Source of the DNA: Chara braunii
Lineage: Eukaryota; Streptophyta; Charophyceae; Charales; Characeae
Assembly: GCA_003427395.1 (NCBI GenBank)
Contig: BFEA01000178.1
Span: 29,234-51,385 of the forward strand
Reading direction: 5' to 3'
Length of the DNA stretch: 22,152 nucleotides
The notes under the pieces: generated by a model
Database searches by the model: none
Seen by the model: the letters and a program-made list of their open reading frames with translations, nothing else
What the model was told of the DNA's origin: nothing
In this document: piece after piece, positions 1 to 8,557 of the stretch
How the letters are laid out: each line of letters opens with the position of its first letter
How positions within the stretch are numbered: the first letter of the stretch is position 1
Made by a program: the position numbers and the translations under genes

Positions 1-179
1 GGTTGTAGAATAGAATGTTCTCTTTTCGTTTTTTTTAGTTTTCTATAATAAAAAAGGTCAAAATTAGAAAAAAATATATGGGCGTGTAGGGTTTTTTAAA
101 CACCACACGCACAATTTTTTTTTTCCATCCATTAACAAATAAGAAAAAATAAAAAACCACCCCTGACGCCTTTTTTTTT
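1..179. other. AT-rich non-coding flank
   Basis: A/T-rich sequence with many runs of T and A of six to ten bases. I see no open frame, RNA gene or clear repeat. It is ordinary low-complexity spacer. Confidence 0.6.
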
Positions 180-440
180 TGTTCAACGGGGATTCAACGG
201 GGATTCAACGGGGATTCAACAGAATTCAACGGGGATTCAACCGGATTCAACCGGATTCAACGGGATGACATTTTTTTTTTGCTTCACGCGTGTCCAGCGC
301 GTGTCTGAGGCTCAATGTGCCCTCCCCGTTGAACAGTATTCAAAGGGGAGGTCCCCTTGTACTATTCAACGGGGATTCAACGAGGCCCCGGGGGCTATTC
401 AACGGGTACAACGGCGTTGTAACTTTTCCGCTGCACGTTG
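180..440. repeat. Degenerate 11-bp minisatellite (TTCAACGGGGA)
   Basis: Between 182 and 265 the unit TTCAACGGGGA repeats head to tail about seven times, with variants such as TTCAACCGGA and TTCAACAGAA. Scattered degenerate copies and inverse-orientation copies (GTTGAA) continue to about 440, for example near 327, 364 and 399. A T-run at 270-280 interrupts the array. No coding potential is seen. Confidence 0.8.
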
Positions 441-544
441 AATAGACACACACCGTGGATGGCAACCTCACCAGACCGCTGACATGAGGTTTTGAAGCCT
501 CCCCTATTGGAGGAGCGTGTACAGTGGCGTGTGGCGCGTGGATG

Positions 545-624
545 GGTGAATCCTTCCGTTATTGGACGCAATCAGTTAAGCAATCAATGCCCATCCACGC
601 CGCCTTTGTTGTGGAATGCATGGG

Positions 625-661
<37 letters not shown>

Positions 662-662
662 T

Positions 663-736
<74 letters not shown>

Positions 737-803
737 TAGGTCAATCCTTCCTGTTTGTGAACCAATCAATGCCCATCCACACCGCCTTTTGTTGTGGAAA
801 GCA
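545..803. repeat. Duplicated ~65-bp flank around a microsatellite
   Basis: The segment holding AATCAATGCCCATCCAC at about 583-599 recurs at about 764-781. In both copies it is followed by a CGCC-TTTGTTGTGGAA stretch and preceded by a similar AATCCTTCC stretch (550 and 743). The two copies bracket the GATA/GA tract, so this is a local duplication with a simple repeat between its halves. The short frames crossing it are low-complexity artefacts. Confidence 0.75.
624..732. repeat. Compound (GATA)n-(GA)n microsatellite
   Basis: GATA repeats from 624 to about 661 pass into GA repeats from 664 to 732, with a single AAA interruption near 673. It lies between two copies of a duplicated flank. Confidence 0.95.
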
Positions 804-1614
804 CGAGAGAAAGAGACAGAGAGACAGCAACACGAGGGTTTTTTCAGACGTTCTGACGAACCGATTTCTGCACCGCGCGATTTTCTGCGCGATGGCAATG
901 AGGGGTCCTAAGCTGGGAGGAATGGGTCAATTACGGGAGATCGGGGTAGGAAGGAAATTGCATTGGTGTCCCTGCTTCTTCGTTTTTTTCGTCGTCTCCT
1001 TTTTTTATGGTTGGGTTCGGAACTGGGAGTGTCCCGGGACGATCGGTTGATTGGTCGGGTGATTGGCTGACGCGCTGTCATGTGCGCGATTAAAAACTGT
1101 TGACGTCGCTCTTTTGTTTTTGGAATTGAGGCGCGGACATCGCGTGGGAATTTGCTTCGTTCTTTTTGAATTTTCTTTTTAAATTCTTTTTCGAATCTTG
1201 TCGAGCCCCGATGACTCTCGGAATTTCCTTTCGGAACTCGTGCTTTCCACCTTGTTTTTTGTGTTAGATAGGAATTTAGGAATTCTGTAATTAGGAATTT
1301 CTTCTGGGCCGCGCGACGCTTTTTGCTTACGCGCTTCTTCGTGCGGCTGCAAAGGAACTCTGATTAGTACACACCTTTAATCGTGTGTGTAACCGTAATT
1401 TTGGGCGAGCACCATTGTAACTGTATCTTTCTTTTTGTGCTTCGTCTTTCCCGCCTTCGCTTCTTCTTGTAATGTCTAGCCGCCCGCGGGCTGCACGATC
1501 GGATCGATGCGTGGAGAGGGGCAAAGTCCCCCACGCCACGGCCCGGTCATGCAAAACGCAAACGCTCCCTCTCTAATCTTCTTTCTAAGTCCTTGTAATT
1601 CCGTGTTCTTCGCC

Positions 1615-1635
1615 CATGCATGCACGCTATAAATT
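1615..1635 (+). promoter_or_regulatory. LTR core promoter: RY motif plus TATA box
   Basis: CATGCATG (1615-1622) is the RY/Sph element bound by plant B3-domain factors. Five bases later comes TATAAATT (1628-1635). The pair is retained in the other LTR at 11485-11492 and 11498-11505 even though nearby bases have changed. Transcription would start about 30 bp downstream, near 1660, which sets the U3/R boundary. Factor binding is inference from the motif. Confidence 0.65.
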
Positions 1636-2318
1636 CAGGCCGCGCGATTAGTTAGCTCTCTTAACCAGCTAAGTGGAAGTTCGGGGTAGCGCGATCAGTG
1701 AGGGTCAGCTCACGAGCGAAGTAAGAGGTGAGTTGAAGTGGGAGTCGGGCGACCCGACGAGCTGGTGCCAAACGCGCGGGGTTGACGCAGGCCATGACGG
1801 ACTGTGGGCGCGGGCGAACCTGACTAGTGCGGGAAGACTAAGCAGGGTGACGACTTCGTGGGTTGGTGCGCACCGACGGACTGTCCGCATCGGAGAGAAA
1901 GAGAGAGGAAGAGGGAGCTGAGGTTGATGGATACGAATTTGCTGTTTCTTTTATCTTTTCTCCCTCCTGTCTCGTGTATATAAATTTTGATTTCGGCTTA
2001 GGACGATTTGCCCATTTCTGTTTTTCGGAATCTGGACTTGGTTTTTCGCTCACACTTGTCTTTGCGATTTCCCATCTCGGATATGGTGTGTGAATGGATG
2101 AATGGATGTTGTGTCTGTTTGCTTGTCTCTCTGCCTGATCCTTGCCTTTGTTTACCATCTTGAGGCTTTCATAAATAGGGTAGGAATTTTGCGTAGTCAT
2201 CAATGCTGTTTCCATTTTTGATCGAGCTGTTGTGTTTGCTGCATCTTGCATACACGGAAATTCGGAATGATTAGATAATCGGGTAACTACTTGTCCGGAA
2301 ACCAGCGAGCACCTTATA

Positions 2319-2364
2319 GGGACGCGTGTAAGTACGATCTGCTCTTCGCACTTACACGTGTCCC
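2319..2364 (+). promoter_or_regulatory. Stem-loop in R/U5 of 5' LTR
   Basis: Arms 2319-2333 and 2350-2364 pair at 14 of 15 positions around a 16-nt loop. The same structure is kept in the 3' LTR (12043-12057 with 12074-12089) with changed bases. A weak AATAAG poly(A)-like signal follows near 2394. A role in 3'-end processing, packaging or translation of the genomic RNA is possible but not shown. Confidence 0.55.
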
Positions 2365-2405
2365 CGCGCATCGATTTACGACCAAACCTCACATAATAAG
2401 GCTAA

Positions 2406-3020
2406 CAGCTGCGGGGATATCGCCTGATTAAAGAGGGTCATTCTACGTCAGCAACGAAGCCATCATCCTGTGTGAACACATGTAAGCGAGACTCGATTCG
2501 CGCAGCCTGCACGTGCTCACACGCAGTGATCGCAATCGGCACAAACCCGCCCTTAGGCATCTCGCAGCTCTACAATGACATAATGACACGCTCCGAGAGC
2601 TCAGAGTCGTTGTACGACCCGGAATACTTCACCCCTTGGATAGAAGAGAGCCTTCAACAGAGATTCCCCTGCCTAACAGAGAATCGACTGTGTCCTCGGG
2701 AGTTTCACTGCGCCACCACCAGCGACCCCAGATGCTCCGATTTTTCCACTGCGGACCACACTTACTACTTTATTTCCCCTGACTTTATCGTTATCTCCAC
2801 TAACTTCCCTCCTTTCCGTCTTCTTCTTCTGTATCATCAACTCAGGGTCATCCCGTGGAAAGCCATAGCCCCCTACTGGCCCAGCATGCCCTGCGGAAAT
2901 TGCCGACAACGCGGCAACCAGAGAGCCTCGGGACCGCGAGGGCCCAACCAGAACGTACGGCAACCGGCACCACGTGGCGACACCCGACGACCCGCCTCAT
3001 CGGGATCACACCCACCCTGA
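2406..3020 (+). CDS. LTR-borne open frame, function unknown
   Basis: A frame inside the LTR stays open for 204 codons; the first in-frame ATG is at 2583, giving 145 residues. The predicted protein has two Cys pairs (CTC near 2508, CGNC near 2890), an acidic/Ser stretch after the ATG (SESSESLYDPE), an aromatic-hydrophobic middle and an R/G/P/Q-rich basic tail. The same frame is open in the 3' LTR (12130-12993). By eye the copies differ at about 14 synonymous and 18 replacement codons, fewer replacements than neutral drift would give, but CpG decay at third positions could mimic this. I recognise no family. It may be a chance frame in a long leader. Confidence 0.35.
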   Translation, partial: QLRGYRLIKEGHSTSATKPSSCVNTCKRDSIRAACTCSHAVIAIGTNPPLGISQLYNDIMTRSESSESLYDPEYFTPWIEESLQQRFPCLTENRLCPREFHCATTSDPRCSDFSTADHTYYFISPDFIVISTNFPPFRLLLLYHQLRVIPWKAIAPYWPSMPCGNCRQRGNQRASGPRGPNQNVRQPAPRGDTRRPASSGSHPP

Positions 3021-3283
3021 AGGGATCCTTCGATGAACCGCCGTCCTCAAAACAGAAGGATCGCACGGTCTTGAATGACCCGCGCATGCCATATGCCTTA
3101 TGAAAAGAAGTGGTCCGCCCTCTCTGCCAAATTGCACCCGTGCCCCCAAAAAACTCTGCCACATGAGATCTCAGTTCTGACCTGGGACTCCACCCCTACT
3201 TTCCCAAAAATCCTTGGCATACCCCTTTTCGCACTTCCAGGCCCACATTCTACTCCGATCAGGAAGTCACGCAGGGCGTGAGG

Positions 3284-3296
3284 TTGGTATCGGAGC
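3284..3296 (+). other. Primer-binding site, initiator tRNA-Met type
   Basis: TTGGTATCGGAGC differs by one base from the usual plant PBS TGGTATCAGAGC, complementary to the 3' end of initiator tRNA-Met. It marks the start of the internal region and implies that the 5' LTR ends just upstream. A 141-nt leader without an ATG separates it from gag. Confidence 0.75.
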
Positions 3297-3437
3297 CCGA
3301 CACGTGGCCGGGTTTTAGGATTGACAGCACGATAATTAAGCGATCTGGCTAACCGAGGGCGACCTCGACCCCGGAACGCGCATAGACGTGACCCCGTCAT
3401 CACCGGAAGTAGATCGGCAAATCGACGGGCAGCCAAC

Positions 3438-3899
3438 ATGAACGTCAATCCTAAGAATCCGAATCCGCAGCAAAATCAACAACAAATTCCTAATCAACCC
3501 GCCCCACGAGCACGGGCTCCCACGACGCCACCTGATCTCTATCTGTTCGACCCTGCACATCATCTCGCAAGAGCATGGTTGGCTACGCTCCGGGCACAGC
3601 AATATGATGATAACGAAGCTCAGGTAAATATCCCCGCCCGATTAGGAGGAGACGCTCATCATTGGTTCAGTACCTATGTATGGGTGGATCTTTCGACTTT
3701 CGAGCGAGGCTTTTTGAATCGATTCGACTATGTCAATCCCGAACAAGCACTTTTCATGATTAAATACCGGGTGCAAAAACCTCTTGAGTCTATCGCGGAA
3801 TATCAAAACCGATTCTACCGAATGTTTGTGAAAACAGAGCAGGGCGAACAAGTCGGGAGAGATTTGTTTATCTCGATGGACTTCGCAGCCGAACAATAA
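3438..3899 (+). pseudogene. gag: gag, N-terminal part (capsid region), interrupted
   Basis: It begins at an ATG in good context (AACATGA, 3438) after the leader. The first 30 residues are N/P/Q-rich, then comes a retrotransposon gag (capsid-like) region: FDPAHHLARAWLATL, an HHWF motif near residue 72, a FERGFLNRF segment and AEYQNRFYRMF near residue 120. This forms the particle shell in the family. The frame stops at TAA 3897. The remaining capsid sequence continues directly in another frame (IRAKLRKQFYP from 3896), a one-base backward step. This looks like a decay indel rather than programmed shifting, because gag itself is split inside the capsid domain. Confidence 0.85.
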
Positions 3900-5002
3900 G
3901 GGCAAAGCTGCGAAAGCAGTTCTACCCCATTAATCATACGCTACAACAGATTATGGCCGCTGTAGAGGAAATGGAACGAAAGTTCGAGGCGAGTTTTCTG
4001 GAAGGAGAAGACTATCCTAAGGAAGGGGATTCGTCCGAACTTGCGAGGGCAAAAGCTGAGCTAGCCGCGTTGCAAAACAAGTTTGAGAATATGGGATTTG
4101 TGTCTGGCCCAGTCACCTATCTGGAACAGATACGCCCTAAACGACAGGCCCCGAGTGTAATTACGAGTGTCCCTGTTCCTGCGATGCCAACACCTGTAAT
4201 GACGGCACCCCCACCACCGATTGAGAACCCTGTAAGGTCAAATGAGTCCACTGCTATTTTCGAACTGACCAAAACGTTAATTAGCCTAATCCAGGAAAGT
4301 AAAAAGGAAAAGCAAGAGCATAATGCTCGGCTAGAAGCTATGATGAGGAACATGTGGCCCATCGCAGTAAGTGTCGTTCCAATCCAACAAGGATTAGCTC
4401 CGACACCTGCTCTCAGAGGGGCCGCAAGCAATCTGAATGTTTGCTATGAATATCATCAACCAGGGCATCTAGCCCGTGATTGCCCTCACTGGCCCCTGCA
4501 ACAACGGGTGGGGGTCGCACCAATGGCAGCAACCCCCATCGCTAACAGACCAGGATGGGTAGAAGCCCTGATGGAGGAAATGGAAGGTGGAGGAAGTGTG
4601 TTCGCTACCACGGAAGAGGTTGTTGAACTCATCCCGTTGGACCAATATGTGTCGCTTGGTTATCCGGGGCTTGGAATGATCGAAACGATCAAACTGGCAC
4701 CGGAACAGAAAGAAGTGGCTGAGTGGCGACCTTCTCCAGGAGAGATGGAGTCGGGAGGACCCACATTCGTCATTGGGGAAATCGATGTGTTGAACATCAT
4801 CCGAGCCTTAGACCATCGGATTCCGCTTCCGATCGGCCATCTGCTTTCGATCTCTGTACAAGCTAATGAGCGAATGCTACAGCACTGTACGACGAATCGA
4901 AAGCGATTCGCCTTCGCCCGAACAACGAACGTGAAGGCTAAAAGTCCCACGCCAGATGAAAATACGGCTGGCACTTCGGATCCGGTACGGGTAGGCTTAA
5001 TC
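3896..5002 (+). pseudogene. gag: gag, C-terminal part with altered zinc knuckle
   Basis: This continues gag in the shifted frame. After the end of the capsid region (MAAVEEMERKFEASF from 3953) there is a helical, charged stretch rich in E, K, A and L, a P-rich linker near 4180-4225, and a nucleocapsid knuckle at 4442-4483. The knuckle reads C-Y-E-Y-H-x3-H-x4-C: the second zinc-binding Cys of CCHC is Tyr (TAT at 4451-4453). The first Cys, the His (4466) and the last Cys (4481) remain. RNA binding through zinc is therefore probably lost. The frame ends at TAG 5003-5005, and protease follows in the same frame. Confidence 0.85.
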
Positions 5003-5005
5003 TAG

Positions 5006-5668
5006 AAAGACGATCATTTCCTACGGATTAAACCCATCCCTTGGAAATCTGAGGAATGCGACATTGAAATATGGGGAATTTCGTACAATGCGATCATTGA
5101 TTCGGGAGCTATTGTTCTGGCTATTTCGCTGCGAGTAGTTGAGAGGGCGGGTAGGAAAAATGATCTAATCATGCTTGCAGAAAAAAATCAGCTCATTTCG
5201 GCAGACAAAGAAAAGATCAAGACAGTGGGAAAAATGACCAATGTCGCTTTTCGATTAGGAAAGGTGCATGCGCTAGGAGATGTCGTGGTATTAGACGTAA
5301 ACACCTACGACGTCATTTTCGTCCTCCCCGCTCTTGTGGTGTTACGAGCAAACTTGGATTTCGAGAGACGGTCAATCATCCTCCGAAATACGGGAGGAAA
5401 ACCCTGTGCGGTACCTATGAGACTGACTCTTCGTACGACCATCAACGCAGTCCCGAGAGTTTCCCCGATGATAGCAGGAACCCTTCGCATGATCGCCTGG
5501 GAAAACTCGGCAGACGACGAGCCATCGTCGAAGGATGCGGATAGCAGTGACGAAAATGACCCGGAAATTCTAAAACAAGCACGACAGCGTGTTTACTACC
5601 CGCCACCCAGAACGATCGCAAGAATGATGCATCTAACTAGTCGGAATGAACAAAGGACCAGGCAATGA
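5006..5668 (+). pseudogene. pol: Retropepsin-like aspartic protease region of pol
   Basis: It is in frame with gag after the TAG at 5003-5005, so stop loss or readthrough would fuse them. The active-site triad D-S-G-A lies at 5099-5110 within AIIDSGAIVLAIS, followed by the usual flap-like region and a hydrophobic VVVLDVNTYDVIFVLP segment (about 5281-5330). Retropepsins work as homodimers and cut Gag-Pol into mature proteins. The C-terminal ~60 residues are charged (DDEPSSKDADSSDEND) and act as a linker to RT. The frame closes with a TGA at 5666 that overlaps an ATG at 5665 in the RT frame. The residues needed for catalysis look intact. Confidence 0.8.
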
Positions 5669-6384
5669 TTTTGGAAGAACCCCTCGTACAGATCTCGAGG
5701 ATGGTCGATTCTCTGGAACCCCATCGGACCCTGTACGAAGGAACGGCCCCTCTTCTTGCACGATACAACGATAAGAGAGTTTTTTGCGACATCACGGGTC
5801 TACCACGATCATTGTCGTCACCCGCAAAAGAAGTACGACTGTTACGCTTGGGGGCGGAAGCAAGTTCTTTGGAACCCCCTGGGCGTTTCGAGGCTGAATC
5901 AGAGGAGCTCGGAGTTGAGATCGCGACAAAAACCGTACCATGGCAAGATATCTGTGATGGAATCACCCCGGAAGGACACGTGGCCATCCGGGAGGAAGAC
6001 GCCCAGATGATGGCCACGGTGTTCTCCTGGCCATCGGACCATTCGATTATCTCTGCACCACCACCCGATATGGCGAAACAAGCGCACACGAAACAGATCC
6101 GCGTACGGATCTGGGATCAACTTTTCGAATTACACGTTCCACAGTACGTACCTGATGAGATTCATCGTTTGATTGCGGACATTCTGACGGAGTATCAAGG
6201 AGCGATTAGCGTGACGGACACTGACATCGGCTTGTCCTTGGTCATTCAACGCGAAATTCGAACGGAAAATCATTCCCTAGTTCACTGCAAGCCTTACCGA
6301 TATTCCATGATAGAACGGAAAAAGACTCTCGCTCGAATTCGGGAATTCGAAGCAAGCGGCTGGATCGAACCTGCCACTGGACCA
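5665..6384 (+). pseudogene. pol: pol linker and N-terminal reverse transcriptase
   Basis: The ATG at 5665 overlaps the protease stop (ATGA), one base back in frame. The first ~150 residues are a divergent protease-RT linker. From about 6160 the gypsy RT N-terminus is clear: an ILTEY segment, DTDIGL, HCKPYRYSM near 6286, a helical ARIREFEASGWIEP and then TAG at 6385-6387. That stop sits where the family normally has Trp (after G-P and before S-F-x-V-V-L-V-P-K-K), so TGG to TAG is the likely change. RT copies the element RNA into DNA in the particle. The frame itself continues unbroken past the stop. Confidence 0.85.
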
Positions 6385-6387
6385 TAG

Positions 6388-7437
6388 TCATTTTCAGTAG
6401 TGTTAGTACCTAAAAAGAACGGATCCATTCGCATATGCATTGATTATCATAAGTTGAATGATATCACGATCAAAGATGTGTACCCCCTCCCCCGGATTGA
6501 TGATTTACTGGATGCGATTGGGTGTGCTAATTAATTTAGCAAGTTTGATATTCAGCATGGCTTCCATCACATTCTGGTTAAGGAGGAAGATCGGCCGAAG
6601 ACGGCCTTCGTATTGTTTGAAGGCACGTGGCAGTGGGTTCGATGTCCGATGAGAATTTGTAACGCGTCGGCCACGTTTCAACGAGCAATGAACGTAACGT
6701 TCCAGAACTTCGTCAACAAGACACGACTGACTCGCGGAATAATCAACTTCTGCATGATCGTGTACATGGATGATATCCTTGTTTACTCGGAGACCTATCA
6801 CGGACATGCGCAACACATCGAATGGACGTTGGGAGCGCTAAGGGATGCTGGATTCAAGATTGCACTTGAGAAGAGCGAATTTTTCCTCTCGGAAATTTCG
6901 TTCTTGGGATACGTAGTGACACGTGGAGGGCTGCGACCGGATTCCAAGAAAGTTGCGGCCGTAAAAGAAGCCCCATTTCCTACGTCGCTGATGCAGGTTC
7001 GAGCCTTCTTAGGCCTGGCGTCGTACTACCGTCGTTTTATCAAAGGGTTTGCGGCGATTGTTCAACCTCTCACGAACCTGCTTCGGAAGGACCAGCCTCT
7101 TGAGTGGGACTCTGAGTGTGGGCAGGCCTTTGATGCACTCAAAGAGGCCCTGGCCACTTCACCAATTTTGATCCGGCCGGACACTACCAAGCAATTTATT
7201 CTTATAACGGACTGGCAGCCAAAAGCGATCTCCGCCATTTTAGCACAAAAGGGGAACGATGGTCGTGAACACCTCATCGAGTACGCATCACGAACAGTGC
7301 CAGACGAACGAAGGAATGATTCAGCACCTCAAGGCGGATGCTATGCAGTAGTCTGGGGAATCCAGCACTTTCATCCATACCTCTACGGACAGCAGTTCCG
7401 CCTCGTGATGGATCATGAGCCTTTGCTGGCTTTGAAG
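6388..7437 (+). pseudogene. pol: Reverse transcriptase palm/thumb and RNase H, with internal stop
   Basis: It stays in the same frame as the upstream RT segment. VPKKNGSIRICIDYHKLND (about 6409-6459) is followed by YPLPRIDDLLD, then a TAA at 6532-6534. FSKFDIQHGFHHI with the first catalytic Asp (GAT 6547) comes next, then the YMDD box at 6763-6774. The thumb has FLGYVVTRGGLRPD and FLGLASYYRRFIKGF. The RNase H domain starts with the TDWQPKAISAILAQ stretch (first acid GAC 7210) and carries the YASRTVP motif. The motifs needed for polymerisation are readable, so only point stops disable it. The frame ends at TAG 7438-7440, again at an expected Trp. Confidence 0.9.
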
Positions 7438-7440
7438 TAG

Positions 7441-7689
7441 CTCACCAATTACACCGGCATGATTGGACGTTGGGCAGTGCGCCTGCAGGAGTACGATTTC
7501 GACATCATCCATCGGAAGACGGAGAGACACGAAAACGCGGACGGACTGACACGTCTGCATCGACCCGCTAAAGTGCCTAAGGGCGAGGAAATCATTCCGT
7601 GGAAGGAACCGGAGTCAGCGAATGGGCCTAAGTACGGACAAGTGGCAGTTCTCCCACGTGGCAAGAAGCAGGCCGGTGTCAATGGGTGA
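7441..7689 (+). pseudogene. pol: RNase H C-terminus and connection segment
   Basis: It runs in the same frame after the TAG at 7438. The sequence TGMIGRWAVRLQEYDFDI and the H-R-K-x-x-R-H-E-N-A-D-G-L-T-R stretch (7459-7555) are the standard end of gypsy RNase H, including the last-domain His and Asp. A K/P/E-rich tail follows and ends at TGA 7687. The next recognisable protein sequence is in another frame, so an indel lies between about 7690 and 7745. Confidence 0.85.
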
Positions 7690-7744
7690 CGGATGTAATC
7701 CTGTAACCCCTCTCTTTCCCCTCTCCTCCGCATCTCTTCTCTCC

Positions 7745-7972
7745 CTGCCTGATAAATTTTGTTATTTTTGCGAAGCCATTTCTCGCGTGTATTCGGTCTC
7801 CATACGTCCTAACGGGGAAGGCTATGCGGAATCGGTAGATTGTCGACAGTGCGTCGCACGAGCCCATGGCTTGTGAATCCAATACAGAAATGACTGTAAG
7901 TCGTGGTTGTGCCCCTTGTGTCGGGTCGACAAGATCCCGAACGAGGCTCGCTTTTTGGATGCCATGTCATAA
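7745..7972 (+). pseudogene. PHD-finger-like cysteine cluster between RNase H and integrase
   Basis: In one frame the codons give C (7760) x2 C (7769) x23 C (7841) x2 C (7850) x4 H (7865) x2 TGA (7874), then x11 C (7910) x2 C (7919), with Trp at 7904 two residues before the last pair (W-L-C-P-L-C). This is the C4-H-C3 spacing of a PHD finger with its typical W-x-C-x-x-C end; the only missing ligand is the sixth position, now TGA, one base from TGC or TGT. PHD fingers bind histone H3 tails, so the module could have steered integration to chromatin. It is non-coding now (stops at 7874 and 7970). A chance cysteine pattern is the alternative. Confidence 0.6.
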
Positions 7973-8084
7973 AGATTGGAGAATACCCGGAAGTCTAGAA
8001 GGGCTGAAGTATGGACCGATATCGCTCTGATTGCTACCTTAGGGTAGGTTAGAAAAACGGAAAACGAACAGCAGTGGAAGTTGG
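7973..8084 (+). other. Decayed linker before integrase
   Basis: The PHD-like frame can be followed with a stop at 8045-8047 as far as about 8090, with charged residues (RLENTRKSRRAEVW). The integrase zinc domain then takes over in a different frame. At least one indel lies here. Confidence 0.45.
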
Positions 8085-8535
8085 ATGGCTGTACCGCACC
8101 CGTTCTTGAGCTATGACTGGGTGAAGACAGCGCACGAGGAAACGGCAACCCATTTTGCCGTACGAATTACAGAGTCAGCAATTGACAAAAATGAATGGTA
8201 CTGGTCCAATATTCGGGACGATGTGAAATTCATCGTCGCAAACTGTCAAGTCTGCGTTGCTGATAAGGCGCCGATTCAGCCTCCAAGATCGATAGTACCG
8301 ACGGTAGTTGAGCGGCCTTTTCAAAGGGTTAGCATGGATACTGTCGATATTGTGGTACCCCCGGGTCCTAATAGCTGTGAATATTCAGTCTTCTTGGTAT
8401 TTGTCGACCATTTTTCGAAATGGATCGAGGCCTACCCATGTCGCACGCGGCAAGCCGCTGAAATCGCGCGGTATGTTAACCGTTTTCTCGGGATGCACCA
8501 GGACACAGAAGAGATCCTGACCGATAACGGGGCGG
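8085..8535 (+). pseudogene. pol: Integrase, zinc-binding domain and first half of the core
   Basis: The HHCC zinc domain reads AHEETATHFAVRI (two His five residues apart) followed by CQVC near 8252. The catalytic core has the first acid in SMDTVDI (GAT 8337), the VFLVFVDHFSKWIEAYP strand-helix segment, and the second acid in LTDNGA (GAT 8523). Integrase joins the cDNA ends to host DNA. Just after the second acid the family sequence breaks off and a filler of copied local tracts follows (8535-8565), so the region leading to the third acid is lost and the frame changes. The protein cannot be active. Confidence 0.85.
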
Positions 8536-8557
8536 ATAAAGACAGTGGTTTCTCGGG

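Larger units (their letters stand above)
854..3283 (+). repeat. 5' LTR
   Basis: The left edge starts TGACGAACC, matching TGATGAACC at 10736. Homology to the 3' copy ends at 3056 just after CAAAACA. The primer-binding site lies further on at 3284, so the LTR most likely runs to about 3283 (about 2.43 kb) and the 3' copy is truncated. If it instead ends at the CA at 3054 it is 2,201 bp. It contains a TATA promoter at 1628, a stem-loop at 2319-2364 and an open frame at 2406-3020. Compared with the 3' copy it carries about 100 extra bp near 1680-1780 and about 50 extra bp near 1968-2020; the latter includes a second TATATAAA. Confidence 0.85.

Noticed and set aside
180-270. Possible CRISPR array
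   Set aside because: Units are 11 bp, contiguous and without unique spacers. It is a minisatellite in a eukaryotic genome.
584-898. Minus-strand 104-aa frame with Ser-Leu repeats
   Set aside because: It is a translation of the GA/GATA microsatellite.
1838-2392. Minus-strand 184-aa frame in the 5' LTR
   Set aside because: It is antisense to the LTR leader, and the matching region in the 3' LTR keeps only a much shorter frame (82 aa).
5003-7440. Reassigned TAG codon (in-frame TAGs at 5003, 6385 and 7438)
   Set aside because: TAA and TGA stops and true frameshifts are also present, and two TAGs sit at expected Trp sites rather than Gln. Ordinary decay explains all of them.
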